This document shows, piece after piece, positions 26,040 through 36,311 of a stretch of 64,000 bases of DNA (its first letter is position 1; every line of letters starts with the position of its first letter). Made by a program: the position numbers and the translations under genes. Origin of the DNA: Liolophura sinensis (Eukaryota; Mollusca; Polyplacophora; Chitonida; Chitonidae). The notes under the pieces are model-generated. The model was not told the DNA's origin. It saw nothing but the letters and a program-made list of their open reading frames with translations, and searched no databases. The stretch lies in NCBI RefSeq assembly GCF_032854445.1, contig NC_088300.1:58438984-58502983 (forward strand), written 5' to 3'.

Positions 26040-28744
26040 AATGCAAGCTTAACGGATGGTTGTAATAAATTATTATCTTTTTCATCAATATATTACAGGT
26101 AAACTTGTCTACAAACTGCATGACTGATAAGCTTCTAGCTCCCTACACTCGTGATTACAGAGACACGAGACAGCCATGAGTGCTGGATGTTAAATTTGGT
26201 GTGACTAGATATGCAACAATAACATCTACAGGTCAACATATACCACATCTGCATTTTTACCTGCACTTAAAATTCTACAATTCCCATTTTATATAGATAG
26301 ACTCATGTGATGTACCATGTATTTTTGATACAGTGCCGTTAATCACACTGGTTGTTAGTGATCACTGAGCATGTATATAACAACAGTGCTTTATGTAGAC
26401 CTAAACAGTTTCTATGTCATGTTGTCATGGTTACACATCAAGCCACATTAAAGATTCAGGAAGATGATAAGTATCACTGTACAGTGGTTACAAGGGAAGT
26501 TACCTTATGTGTTTTTGGAAAGCTATTAGTTAAAAATTTCCCTGGCACATGACTTGTGATTCTAACTTAACCCACGTAAGGTCAAGGTTTACTCTTTGTT
26601 CACCTAAGCTGAACATCTGTATACATGTATAGTGTAGTTCACCTAAGCTGAACATCTGTATACATGTACAGTGTAGTTCATCTAGACTGAACATCTGTAC
26701 ACATGTATAGTGTAGTTCACCTAAGCTGAACATCTGTATACAAGTATAGTGTAGTTCACCTAAGCTGAACATCTGTACACATGTATAGTGTAGTTCACCT
26801 AAGCTGAACATCTGTATACAAGTATAGTGTAGTTCACCTAAGCTGAACATCTGTATACAAGTATAGTGTAGTTCACCTAAGCTGAACATCTGTACACATG
26901 TATAGTGTAGTTCACCTAAGCTGAACATCTGTATACAAGTATAGTGTAGTTCACCTAAGCTGAACATCTGTACACATGTATAGTGTAGTTCACCTAAACT
27001 GAACATCTGTATACATGTATAGTGTCGTTCACCTAAGCTGAACATCTGTATACAAGTATAGTGTAGTTCACCTAAGCTGAACATCTGTACACATGTATAG
27101 TGTAGTTCACCTAAGCTGAACATCTGTATACATATAGTGTAGTGTAGTGTAGTTTGACCCGTAACAATGCACTCTCAGAAGCAAGTGAAGGCCTTAAAAT
27201 GATACAGTTGATGTCAACACTTCATTTTTCTGACAGGAAATCAATCAATTTTCACAAAACAAACATGTAAGTGCATGGGCCTATAATGTGGACAAATCAC
27301 TCAGAACCAAGCAAAGTGTGTCACCTGAAAAAAAAGTAAACCCTAGGTGAATGTCATGTTTTTCCTTACCAACACAAATAGGGGAAAAAAACATCAATAA
27401 TAAAAAAATTAATAACATGTTTAACCTTCTTGTCTTTAAATGAACTATTAACATAGAGCCAAATCAGAATCTCATATCATACCAAATGAGGTTGTCATAC
27501 ATTACTATGGATTTATCTTATGTCTAAATCGCACATAAATAAATCATTCTTTGTGATCAACAGATTCCAAAATTGGCTAGGGTCTAGTAAAAATGTGAAA
27601 AGAAAATATGATACATTTTAATTTGTTCAGTTAAGAAAATGGTGTCCAGGCCACTACATTTATGTCATTGTTGATTTCTACCTCTGATAGTAAACAAGCA
27701 AACATGCTTAATAATAATAATAAGTTTTACACACACATAACCATGCGTTTACTTTCAGATACAACATATATCAAAGTTAATTGTTGTCACCTGGCCATAC
27801 TGTATTAGAGACATACGCACTGGCAGTCATACAGGCTTACAGTTTATATATATACAGATCTTTTCTGTCTACAGATGCTGCAAATCAGTCAGTTTAGTCT
27901 GATAATCGGATCTGCATGGCTTATAATGAAAGGACTGAAACTATGTTAACTTAAGCTGCCAAGTCACTCACTGAATTGACCTTGTTGACAGCTACCTATA
28001 ATGTGCTTGAGTCACACCTGAATCAGGCTAAGCTGAATGATCTAGGAGATCTGAGGTGAAGGTTTACAATGCTTAACAGTTCATGGTGTTTGCATGTACC
28101 AGTATATGTCTAACTTGTGAGGAACCTGTGATGAAATAAATGCAATTACAGTTAGGCAGACATCCAAGATTAGCTCTGCTGAAAACACTTAAACTGTGCT
28201 TCACTAGTCTCCGCATATGCATGTCTATGCATATAATTAATAATTAAACTTTTAACAAGAATGTTATATAAGGTACATGTAGGGTATCAATGAATGTTTT
28301 AAATTATTATATGAACTGTGATTCATACAATTACTGGAAAAGTCAGAAATTTCCTGTAAAACGGATGCAAGTTACTGTGATAAGGTTCTTGTCTTCAGGT
28401 TAATAGAGCGAGTAGATTAACCCCAGCCGAACACATATATTACTTGGAAATCAGAATTCATGACAGGTGACTGTATCCTATTATTGTCTCCTAGTTTCAT
28501 TACCCTGGTTTACCCTTGCTACAAGATCGAGCTGCAGAGGGAGGGTAACAGAACAGCTGGCCCTATATATGTCTTTAACATCGGTATCTGAGCTGATCGG
28601 CCTAAAGACAGCTGTACTGGTATATCAACAACAAACAACGTGACGACGCCGGAGACACTGTACCTTGGACGAACCTGGCAGCTGGAATTTTAAAGACTCG
28701 TACAGGACTGTCAATTCATCGGCGTCGAGCACCTTGAAAATCAT
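14807..28744 (-). CDS. Glycine N-acyltransferase-like protein (GLYAT family, GNAT fold), five exons, complete
   Basis: Exons on the minus strand: 28664-28744, 24476-24592, 19122-19236, 16011-16134, 14807-15272. All junctions are GT-AG and the phases agree (0, 0, 1, 2), giving 300 residues; vertebrate GLYAT is about 296. Exon 1 starts MIFKVLDADELTVLYESLK. Exon 2 has FYVVDRMVKG and DNWPNWKCVIGRPQ, matching the 'NPF...D-WP-+-VVI-RPQ' region of GLYAT N-terminal domains. The last exon has the C-terminal GNAT acyl-CoA-binding loop, RRKGYG at residues 225-230, preceded by GGLFVKPDH, then TPAINMMQKLGF. Family enzymes join acyl-CoA to glycine or another amino acid, usually in mitochondria. Substrate and location are not readable here, and no clear targeting peptide is seen. 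Introns are 4071, 5239, 2987 and 738 bp and carry transposons and minisatellites. The exact paralogue (GLYAT or GLYATL) is not resolved, so no symbol is given. Confidence 0.88.
15273..16010. other. GLYAT-like intron 4
   Basis: AT-rich intron with no repeat or embedded gene seen. Confidence 0.6.
16135..19121. other. GLYAT-like intron 3
   Basis: AT-rich intron with poly(A) runs near 16927-16950. No transposon or ORF of note is recognised. Confidence 0.55.
20430..20652. mobile_element. 223-bp MITE with inverted ends, copy 1 (GLYAT-like intron 2)
   Basis: The left end GTACTGTAATTCCTCAACC is an imperfect inverted match of the right end, which on the reverse strand reads GTACTTAATTTCTCAACC. A TA sits at each edge, as expected for a mariner-type TA target duplication. 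The interior contains 'agactgataat' and 'gcaaagccctgg', which recur in the copy at 40031-40250. There is no coding capacity. The same size, same order and inverted ends in two unrelated introns support a mobile, non-autonomous element. Confidence 0.7.
21640..22060. repeat. Degenerate interspersed units of about 160-170 bp
   Basis: Three related segments: 'gcaggagttaaatggacaaa' near 21667, 'gaagagctgcatggacaaaa' near 21842, and 'gtaggacacgcatggccaaa' near 22007. Each is preceded by a weakly similar 'agt-cagta-tt'. The divergence is high, so these are old tandem copies inside the candidate 2.8-kb element. Confidence 0.45.
22207..23478. repeat. Minisatellite, about 14 copies of a roughly 92-bp unit
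   Basis: Each unit begins 'aataaatgaggcacaatggg', continues with 'cagtcatgaatgtgcgata' and 'gcagcaaggacaaaa', and ends 'tatgcccttgtccttgtagg'. Spacing is 94 bp in the first units, about 92 bp in the middle, and shorter (about 84-90 bp) in the last units, where 'cttgtccttgtaggc' is reduced to 'cttgtcggc'. The unit contains an internal complementary pair (gcaaggacaa and cttgtccttg), so it can form a hairpin. Confidence 0.9.
25170..25345 (-). mobile_element. Possible second SINE family, minus strand
   Basis: On the minus strand a tRNA-like head contains 'ggggtgcagtactggagg' and a good B-box match 'agttcaaatccag', followed by 'tttgtcaagttccttggaca'. It lacks the conserved 3' block of the main SINE family, so it may be a different family. 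Confidence 0.45.
25963..26038. repeat. Compound microsatellite (AT)n(AC)n
   Basis: A pure (AT)n run of about 44 bases is followed directly by about 32 bases of (AC)n. Confidence 0.97.
26600..27147. repeat. Minisatellite, 14 copies of a 39-bp unit
   Basis: The unit contains 'gttcacctaagctgaacatc', 'tgtatacatgtatag' and 'tgta'. Copies differ mainly at 'tatac(a/t)agtat' versus 'tacacatgtat'. As 39 is a multiple of 3, the minus strand is open through the whole array with a 13-residue repeat (MFSLGELHYTCVQ). This is a consequence of the period and not good evidence for a gene. Confidence 0.95.
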
Positions 28745-29572
28745 CGCCAATAAACGCTAGAGGCAGACCGTGTATGGACTTAGTGAACGTGGATATCCAG
28801 GTCGAAATTCTACACACATCAAATGGCCTCTGTCGGTTTCACTGCAATGAACACTCGGCCCTCGATCAAAACCTAGCTAATGTTTTGTCCGACTCCTGAC
28901 GTCATTGTCAGAAATCTACGCTCACAGTGTGTACGTGGTCTTGCGATTCTCCCGTCAATCACATAGAGGCTTTACCATTAACCAATAACCGTTCTCACCG
29001 TGGCCGACACCGCAAACCGCGTTTTGCCTTCACATGTCACACGCTTCTCGCTTCGCCCTGTTCAGCAGGGTCTAGACCACGTGTAGGCAACACCAAACAA
29101 TCGTGATCTGCACGTGAGGTTGCGATTTGGAGGCGGACTAAAGCATTTGATTGGTTGCTCGTGCTGAGCTGACCTACCTCTAGCCAATGAAAACTCGTTC
29201 TGTCATGAATGGAATACTGCCGCGCCATGTGATCAGGTTTTACATTGCAACATCGCGACAATTTCCACCGATGGATTGTAAGAGAGAGCCGTGGACATGT
29301 TGCAACCTGTGCACACTGATCTCAGCTTCCATCTCCTTATTTACCTATACAAATGTGGACGGAAAACACTTGATTATACATAAAATTGTCCGAATTGACA
29401 ATGAACATTTTCCATATCGATCCACCATACAACACCCACAACTAAGAACAACTATTTTGAGGACGGTGTGATCCAACTCTTCAAAGAAGCTAGACAGGGA
29501 ACAATTAACAGAATTATCATATTCATGTAATTTTACTCTGTCAGGAAGAATATGACTACATTTTTTGGTTAT

Positions 29573-29745
29573 TTTACTCCGTACTAAAGAATATTTCACG
29601 TATACGACGTAGGCCAGTGTTATGCTAGGCGGGAGCTGGGCAGAGCTTGGGGGAGACCCACGACCATCCGCAGGCTGCTGCAGACCCTTGCACGTGTGTA
29701 GAGGAAGGCAGCATGAGCTGGACTTGAACTCACAGCGACACACGC
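29573..29745 (-). mobile_element. SINE copy, minus strand
   Basis: The reverse of the conserved 3' block ('ttactccgtactaaagaata', 'cacgtatacgacg', 'agacccacgaccatccgc') leads to a tRNA-like B-box region ('gctggacttgaactcac'; reverse 'gagttcaagtcc'). The copy is fairly complete, but the (TTTA)n end is mutated. Confidence 0.75.
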
Positions 29746-30780
29746 ATATATAGGCCTAAATACACCCTCTACAGCACACTCAGCGAATATATATATATTT
29801 ATATACACATTTATAGAGTGTAAGTAATCCTATACATAATCCTATGTATATACGCCTGTATGAATGTATTGATGCGAGTGTTTATTTATTTATTCGTTAA
29901 TATTGTAATTGATAACGAAATACATGCAAGTCTCGGTCCTCTCTGGTATACAAGGAAAAATGCGTTGGGCCGGAAAGGTTAGAAATCTGTTCTATTTCTA
30001 CGTCTCGGCGCAGTCGGCAGACGGCTTATATGCAGGGTAACTGTCCAAATAATCATTTTTCTCTGATAAAATTTGACATTTTTTAAACATATAGGCATAA
30101 TTATACTGTACTGGCTAGGTTTATTCCTGTGATCACACAAGACTTAGTATCTATCTTAGTCCATAAATTTTCTCTCTTGTTAGGCCTACAATACAAAAGG
30201 CAGTTCAATCTAAAGTTAATGACAGCTAAAATATGAAGTAAGGTTCATCACACAGACAACTGAAAACTATGTGTAAAAATACTTTCATTTATTTTTTCCA
30301 ATTCCTGTGACGTCCGAGTTCCTAACCTCTGATAGTATGTTCCTGGAAGACCACCTAGCTTAGAATTCAAATGTTTGAGCGCCTTTCACTCTTTTCACAA
30401 AATTCTAAAAAAAATAAATGAAAATATATTTATGTGTAGTTTTAAGTGGTCTATCTAATGATGCCTACTTCGATTTTTAGAGGTCTTTTGCTTTAAAGCA
30501 CAAATCTGGTCTGAAGACGGCATAGCCTTTCTCTGTCCACAGAACAGATAAGATTTCGCGTATTACAAGTGAAAAAACAAAAATGCAGTATATCATGAAG
30601 ATCAAGAAACTAAGAATTTGCGAGTACTAACTGTCTTAAGATTATATTTTCCGAATAAGACAGCTTTTATACTCGCGCAGATAGTAAGATTCACGTAGAC
30701 TCCCGTGGATGGGCCATTTTTTGGTGTGGTCAAGAGATTTTTTTCCACCTCAACGTTTGTTTTGTGAAATATTTTCTTAT

Positions 30781-30783
<3 letters not shown>

Positions 30784-30868
<85 letters not shown>
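30784..30868. repeat. (TA)n microsatellite
   Basis: About 85 bases of uninterrupted TA. Confidence 0.97.
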
Positions 30869-30870
<2 letters not shown>

Positions 30871-31075
30871 CCAGATAATCTGATATTATTCACTGATTAT
30901 GCGTTGAAAAAAATCAAGATATGTATAATAAAGAAAAAACATCGTACCAAAATATGGCCCATAAAGTTGGCCACACAATCCTGCCCAATTTCAACCTACA
31001 TGTAAACACATAATTTTGGATAGTTTTCCTTATTTATTCATGATGCTTGTTTGTTGTCCCATCCATTAATTGATC

Positions 31076-31205
31076 ATGGTCGTGGGTTTCCCCCGGGCTC
31101 TGTCCGGTTTCCTCCCACCATAATGCCGGCCGCCGTCGTGTAAGTGAAATATAAGTGAGAAAGTCAGTACGGCGTAAAACACCAATCAAATAAATAAATA
31201 AATTA
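31076..31205 (+). mobile_element. SINE 3'-half copy
   Basis: The conserved block runs from 'catggtcgtgggtttccccc' to 'tacggcgtaaaacacc' with an (AATA)n end. It has a small insertion ('taagtgagaaagtc') in the usual 'attcttgag' region, and the head is missing. Confidence 0.82.
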
Positions 31206-31544
31206 ACTGATCATTGTTCCGTTTGTCCAGGAGTTTAACAAGAGTTAATAAATAACTTAATTTTACGATTAGTTTGATGTTAGCGTCCGTTCAACAGAAT
31301 ACCTATAAAACTAGTACTTAATATTCAGCTCTAATTGATTTTTGCGGGATTTAACATTAGATATACACGTGGTCTTTGACATCACGCATGTCATTGCCAA
31401 CATCTCATGGAGACTGGTCCTTAGAGAATTGCTTTCACGAAAAGACATTTTATAGTATCGAAGTAACTCTGCAGTAACTTGCATTAAACTGAACTTGCAT
31501 GCATTTTGGAAATTGTGCATAAATTTTAGGAAAGATAGGCGTGT

Positions 31545-31548
<4 letters not shown>

Positions 31549-31583
<35 letters not shown>
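31549..31583. repeat. (AT)n microsatellite
   Basis: About 35 bases of AT. Confidence 0.95.
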
Positions 31584-31585
<2 letters not shown>

Positions 31586-32170
31586 CCATGCAGCTTGCTT
31601 GCAGCGCATAGACCCCTATTCGTGAACCACAATGTAGTAATAATACACATACATCGTGATACACATATGAAATGCATGAAAAGAACCATGCATGCAGCGC
31701 TGTAAGGACAATGCATTAACTGGAGACCGTATGTAAAGCGTGGTGATTCAGTGTGTAAACTTGGGGGATACAGGGGCCTACGTTGCATGGTGATGAAGGC
31801 ATGCGTACACATTTTACCGCCGTGACCGGGCCTATACTAGTAAAAGCTCTGGTTTTCGAAATCTGATTGATGAACATCTTTATCTATATTGTATGTCATT
31901 TTAATTCCACATGTTATTTATTTCAGTTTTGATCACACTATGTATGCTATAGCAGTCCATTTAATGTGCAGGTGTCAATAACACACGCCTTTATGTATAT
32001 AGTGCGCATAAGTGGATGAGAGACACTCTTCAGGGCACTGTGAAATACTTCAGAATATCCGGCATTAGACATGTCCGGGAGAAATTAAATAACTCGGAAA
32101 CTCATATACAATTCCTAGAATTTTAAATCCGTGTGTTGCATCAATTGATGAACTTGTCAGCTGAGAAAGT

Positions 32171-32173
<3 letters not shown>

Positions 32174-32228
<55 letters not shown>

Positions 32229-32316
32229 CTTCTATAAAGCAATGAAGGAATCAATGGAGACATATAGACCTACACTCTGTCTCTCTCTCTCTCTATATAT
32301 GTACTATAGAAGAAAC

Positions 32317-32375
<59 letters not shown>

Positions 32376-32376
32376 A
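32174..32376. repeat. Cluster of (AT)n, (CT)n and (AT)n microsatellites
   Basis: (AT)n at 32174-32225, (CT)n at 32279-32294 and (AT)n at about 32320-32368, all within 200 bp and just past the 3' end of the propeller-like gene. Confidence 0.95.
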
Positions 32377-32439
32377 TATTTTAAGATGTATTGTGAATGG
32401 ATGAAATGAAATTTACATCAGTTCAATGTAAAAAAATAA

Positions 32440-32445
32440 TTTATT
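32440..32445 (-). terminator. Polyadenylation signal of the propeller-like gene
   Basis: AATAAA on the minus strand lies 16 bases past the stop codon (32462-32464), giving a very short 3' UTR. The alternation of microsatellites just downstream marks the end of the gene. Confidence 0.6.
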
Positions 32446-32461
32446 AAACTTTTTCTTTCCT

Positions 32462-35400
32462 TTAATAAATAGCAAACACATTTGTAGAACTTTCACCAAC
32501 AGCGTAAGCGACAATGATATTTTCTGAGTCCTTCGGCCTATTTTTGGCCTTGTTATTGAGCTTAGTATCAGAAGGAATGCCGACCAGCTGACCGTGGACA
32601 GTGCCATCTTCGGGCACTGGCAGTATCCAACGTAATGTCACAAGGGGAGGCGACTCTAAACTAGTTGTCACACAAACAACATAGTTAACGTTCTTGATAT
32701 CCGAAATGTTGTGTTCTTTCAGTATATTGACGAAAGCTGCAGTTTTATTCACTACGCTAACACCAAACAATATGGAATCAGGACTGTCTGTTTCATTTCT
32801 AACGGTCATAATTTTTGACGTTATTCTGGCAGAAGTTCTCAGCAGTAATGATAGGTCTATTTCTATGATGATTTTAACATCTCCTCCACCCCAATCTAAC
32901 CCAGTTATTTTACCCTGTATCTTATGGCTGCCCCACAAAAGGGTATGGCCAACTTCACCTTCATAATCATTTGAAATGTTTTCTCCTTCATAGAAATCAA
33001 AATTTTTGTCTACGCCTTTTCTAAGTAAACCAGTACCTTCGTTTTTGGTATGGAAATTTAAACTGTCAGTTGGGTTGACACTGTAGAGAGATAAATCATC
33101 AATAGATAAAGCATCACTGTACTTAATAAATCCCTGCTTTCCACTGTCTCTAACAGCCCAGAAGTCAGATTTATTTAATAATGTATCACGATTATGTGAC
33201 ACTGGCAATGTGACAAATATCATATCATCGTGGACAAGTAAGGAGCCATTGGAAGCAGCAGAGTTTTGGAATGTCTGAATTTGCTGATGATGGAGACTGT
33301 TGTCTGTCAGTGTTGCTGAATCACAGCCTGTAAGATGGCCAAGGTCAGTGAACCAAACCACTTGGATTTTACCAACAAACTGATCGTTCAAGTCAATACC
33401 AAATAAACGGAGAAGGCCATTTTCCTGAAACAACAAAATAAAAAAAAGTATAATTTACATCAAGGATGAGAGGACATAAGTTTATCACATTTTTTTCAGG
33501 TAATCTCTCATGCTTTCACACATTTTTATGCTTTCTTTTTACATTTTGTCACAAAATCTTTAATAAATATGTCACACCATACTAAAGCAGCAAAATCCCC
33601 ATTTAATGACTTTACTGGTACATGTATCTAGACAATATGTTTCATACTGTCGCTTTATACACAATCTTCAAAAACTTTATTACTGCTTAACTATTTTCAG
33701 AATTTTATTTATGTTTTATTATTTTTACAATCCCTGCAGATTTGCAGGTGGTACAACGCTCACCTTGCTGGAGGTGTTCTCTGCTCTGAACACAGCCAGT
33801 ATGTAGGATCTGTGTCCACGAATTACGGGTGTAGCTATTGGGTAGAATGTCCCAGTGGCATTATTCACTTTGTAGCGCATAGTCACAGTCCCACCAGGAA
33901 CTCCATCTGTACACAAACGAAACAATGGATTATTCACATTTTTGCATTGCATACCACATAAAACACACTTTTATCATGTGAAAAATGCAACAGCATTATC
34001 ATGCAACTAATAAGCTCCTTTTTATATAATTATTTACGTTTCCATAGTGACATCAATGTACAGATCCTCTCTGAGACAGTATTGTAAAGTAGTTTATCCT
34101 TACAACTTGGGCGTGCAGCACACGTGTGTTTTGACATCCTCAGTATACTTACTAGTAAAATACGTTGTCAGAACACCAAATGATGATGTCAGAAGCAAGA
34201 TGCCATTGTCAGCTAGATTTAGACTACAACAAAAAACAAAATCACTAGGGTGTTGGATGGTTTAGCACTTACTTTATTTTTTTTATATTTTACTATCCTT
34301 TTGTTGTCCAACAATGCTTTAAAGGATATATGAAAAGGAACTCTAAAACAAACAATATGTTTAAATGCCAAATCAAGAAAATTATGCCCCTGAATTTTTG
34401 TTAATAAAATTTCATTTTGGGGTACTTTTATACCTGTTAATTATCCCTCTATATTATGCATATTTTCCATCAACACTCAGATTTGTTCAGAAATTACGTT
34501 ATTGTTGATCTTGCTCAGAACTTGGTGTGACCACCCCCAGAGTGCCCAGAGCCTGTTGAACCATGTCACTAGAGTGTGGGCAAGGTAACATGTACACATA
34601 CTGCATGGCTTCTTTGGGTCGGCTTAGCGCCCCCTTCGTACCCCTACACCCACCCTCCACTCAGTCCGTTCCCCACACCCCCGCCCCCTTTCGGCCAGAC
34701 CCATTCAGTCTGTCCCCTAGAGGGATAATCGTTCAAGTCAATGCTGCCAGCTACTTAATTTCCAGGCTAACCGCTGGGTCTTTAAGAAAACTGTATTTCA
34801 ACACCATTTTTACACCCCAAATTGAAAGTTGAAAAATTTGTTTGAACTGCTACATGTTATTGCACATTATAATCTGTTCCTTAACAATGGATATCAGCTG
34901 AGGAACACTGGGCATGTTTTAGTGTTAAAATACAGAACCTTAATTTCTTCAGCAGTTTAAGTACCTTCATGGGTGCAATCAATATGTTTCTGTTTTTGAA
35001 TGATTTCAATTACCTAAAGATGTCTATCATGGAGGGGATGAGGGCTATCACAGGCTGTATCACTGTCCCATCAGGTCTGTATTGAAGTAGTTTCTCTCCA
35101 TCTGATCCTATGATGTCCCCAAAAATATCCATCAGAGGCAAAGGTGGGTGATGCAGTATGCCATCTTCCCATGCCACAGTACCATTCTCATGGCTTAAGC
35201 CACCATACCCTCTTCAACAAACAATATGACAACACCATATTACATAAACAATTAAGTATGCCTGAAATGTAAAGACAAGAAAACATACCCAGTAACACAA
35301 ATAGAGGAAAAGCTTTATTTTAATTCTTCTTGTCTGTTTGGTACTTTTGAGCATGACAGTGCATTTATTAATAATGCACGTAATTATACATCAATGGCTC

Positions 35401-36005
35401 ACTCCTGTCTAGAAATGCATAGCTATTCTTCATCTCACACAATGCCCACTGTCAAATTCTGCAGCTAAAATAATACCGGTACTCACGTTGTACATTTGGC
35501 TGGTATGATGCCATATGGATATTGCATATGGTTCATTTAGTTCTTTCCTATGTGACTAAAAAAGAAAAAGATGTACTGTGCCGTCAACAGCACCAGAATA
35601 ACGGTAAAATAGATACAAACTGTGAGTGCAAACTGCAAGTGTAACTTTCTTCAATCTTACTAGTTATACGCTCTGAATAATAAAATTTTGCCAAACCTAA
35701 CGCCAGAGCAACCTCAGACTAGATTATACGTACACAGCTTTTCCGGTCAGAATCGGACAAACTATGCCCGCGTCGTTTCCTACACATCCTAAGCTATTAT
35801 GAAGAGGTTCCAAGAGTACACTACTTTTCCATTTGACTCGAACTGGTGACGACGGTAGCCTCAACTGTAATGCGAACGATCCGCTGGGCGTACACCCGAA
35901 AATTGGACATCCAACAATCCCTTGCGCTGGCAACTCGCGCACAGCGCTTAACAAAATGAAAGCACGAACGCATGCTTCAGAAAAACTGGTGAAAAACGAA
36001 ACCAT
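32462..36005 (-). CDS. Uncharacterised beta-propeller-like protein, five exons, complete
   Basis: Exons on the minus strand: 35734-36005, 35014-35211, 34153-34223, 33764-33906, 32462-33424. All introns are GT-AG with matching phases (2, 2, 1, 0), giving 548 residues. The N-terminus (MVSFFTSFSEACVRAFILLS) has a weak signal-like hydrophobic stretch. It is followed by a Cys-rich part (GCPIFGC, then GCVGNDAGIVCP) and the blade-like lines GYGGLSHENGTVAWEDG and IIGSDGEKLLQYRPDGTVIQ, which have the 'G..DG..L..Y..DG' rhythm of PQQ-like or quinoprotein-type beta-propellers. The region continues with LADNGILLLTSSFGVLTTY. N-X-S/T sites are common, fitting a secreted or lumenal protein. I do not recognise a named family. 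The propeller reading is inference from the repeat rhythm, not a search result. The gene is head to head with CFAP58. Confidence 0.8.
33425..33763. other. Propeller-like gene intron 4
   Basis: AT-rich intron with nothing else recognised. Confidence 0.6.
34224..35013. other. Propeller-like gene intron 2
   Basis: Intron with a C-rich stretch near 34630-34710. No repeat family or embedded gene is recognised. Confidence 0.55.
35212..35733. other. Propeller-like gene intron 1, with a possible alternative first exon
   Basis: Contains a start-to-donor segment at 35487-35536 (minus) whose phase fits exon 2; see the findings. Confidence 0.5.
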
Positions 36006-36311
36006 TCTTATATCGACATTGGCCTATGTTTGTAACATACTGTTTGTGTGTGTTACTGTTAATACATTATCACTGTCTCGTGATAAATCCATGTGACAGC
36101 CACCGGAAAGCACGTGTCAATGTTTTGATAAGGTCAAGGGAGGTAATTTATGTCGATTATTTCCCCCTGCCAATAGACGGCGCTTCGTGAAACCTTGGAA
36201 ACGAAAGATGTAAATACTGCATCCTCAGACAACACTGGAGTCATTTATGATTTGATTTCATTGAGTTACAGTTATTTTCTTGATACAAGCTCATCCACCA
36301 CAAAAAACAAA
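36006..36311. promoter_or_regulatory. Shared divergent promoter region, CFAP58 and propeller-like gene
   Basis: The two start codons are 306 bp apart on opposite strands, so both promoters must fit here or overlap the 5' exons. There is no TATA box. Positions 36189-36202 read GAAACCTTGGAAAC, which resembles an RFX X-box (GTTGCC-AT-GGAAAC): the GGAAAC half is exact and the other half is degenerate. RFX sites commonly control ciliary genes, which fits CFAP58. 'gcacgtg' at about 36110 is an E-box-like site. This is inference from position and motif only. Confidence 0.55.

Larger units (their letters stand above)
24593..28663. other. GLYAT-like intron 1
   Basis: A 4071-bp intron that holds a tRNA-headed repeat (25170-25345), an (AT)n(AC)n microsatellite and a 39-bp minisatellite. 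No other gene is seen in it. Confidence 0.6.
28745..32439. other. Intergenic between the GLYAT-like gene and the propeller-like gene
   Basis: About 3.7 kb. It holds two SINE copies (29573 and 31076) and four long (TA)n tracts, listed separately. No coding exon is recognised. The GLYAT-like promoter should lie just above 28744, but no TATA box is obvious. Confidence 0.5.
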
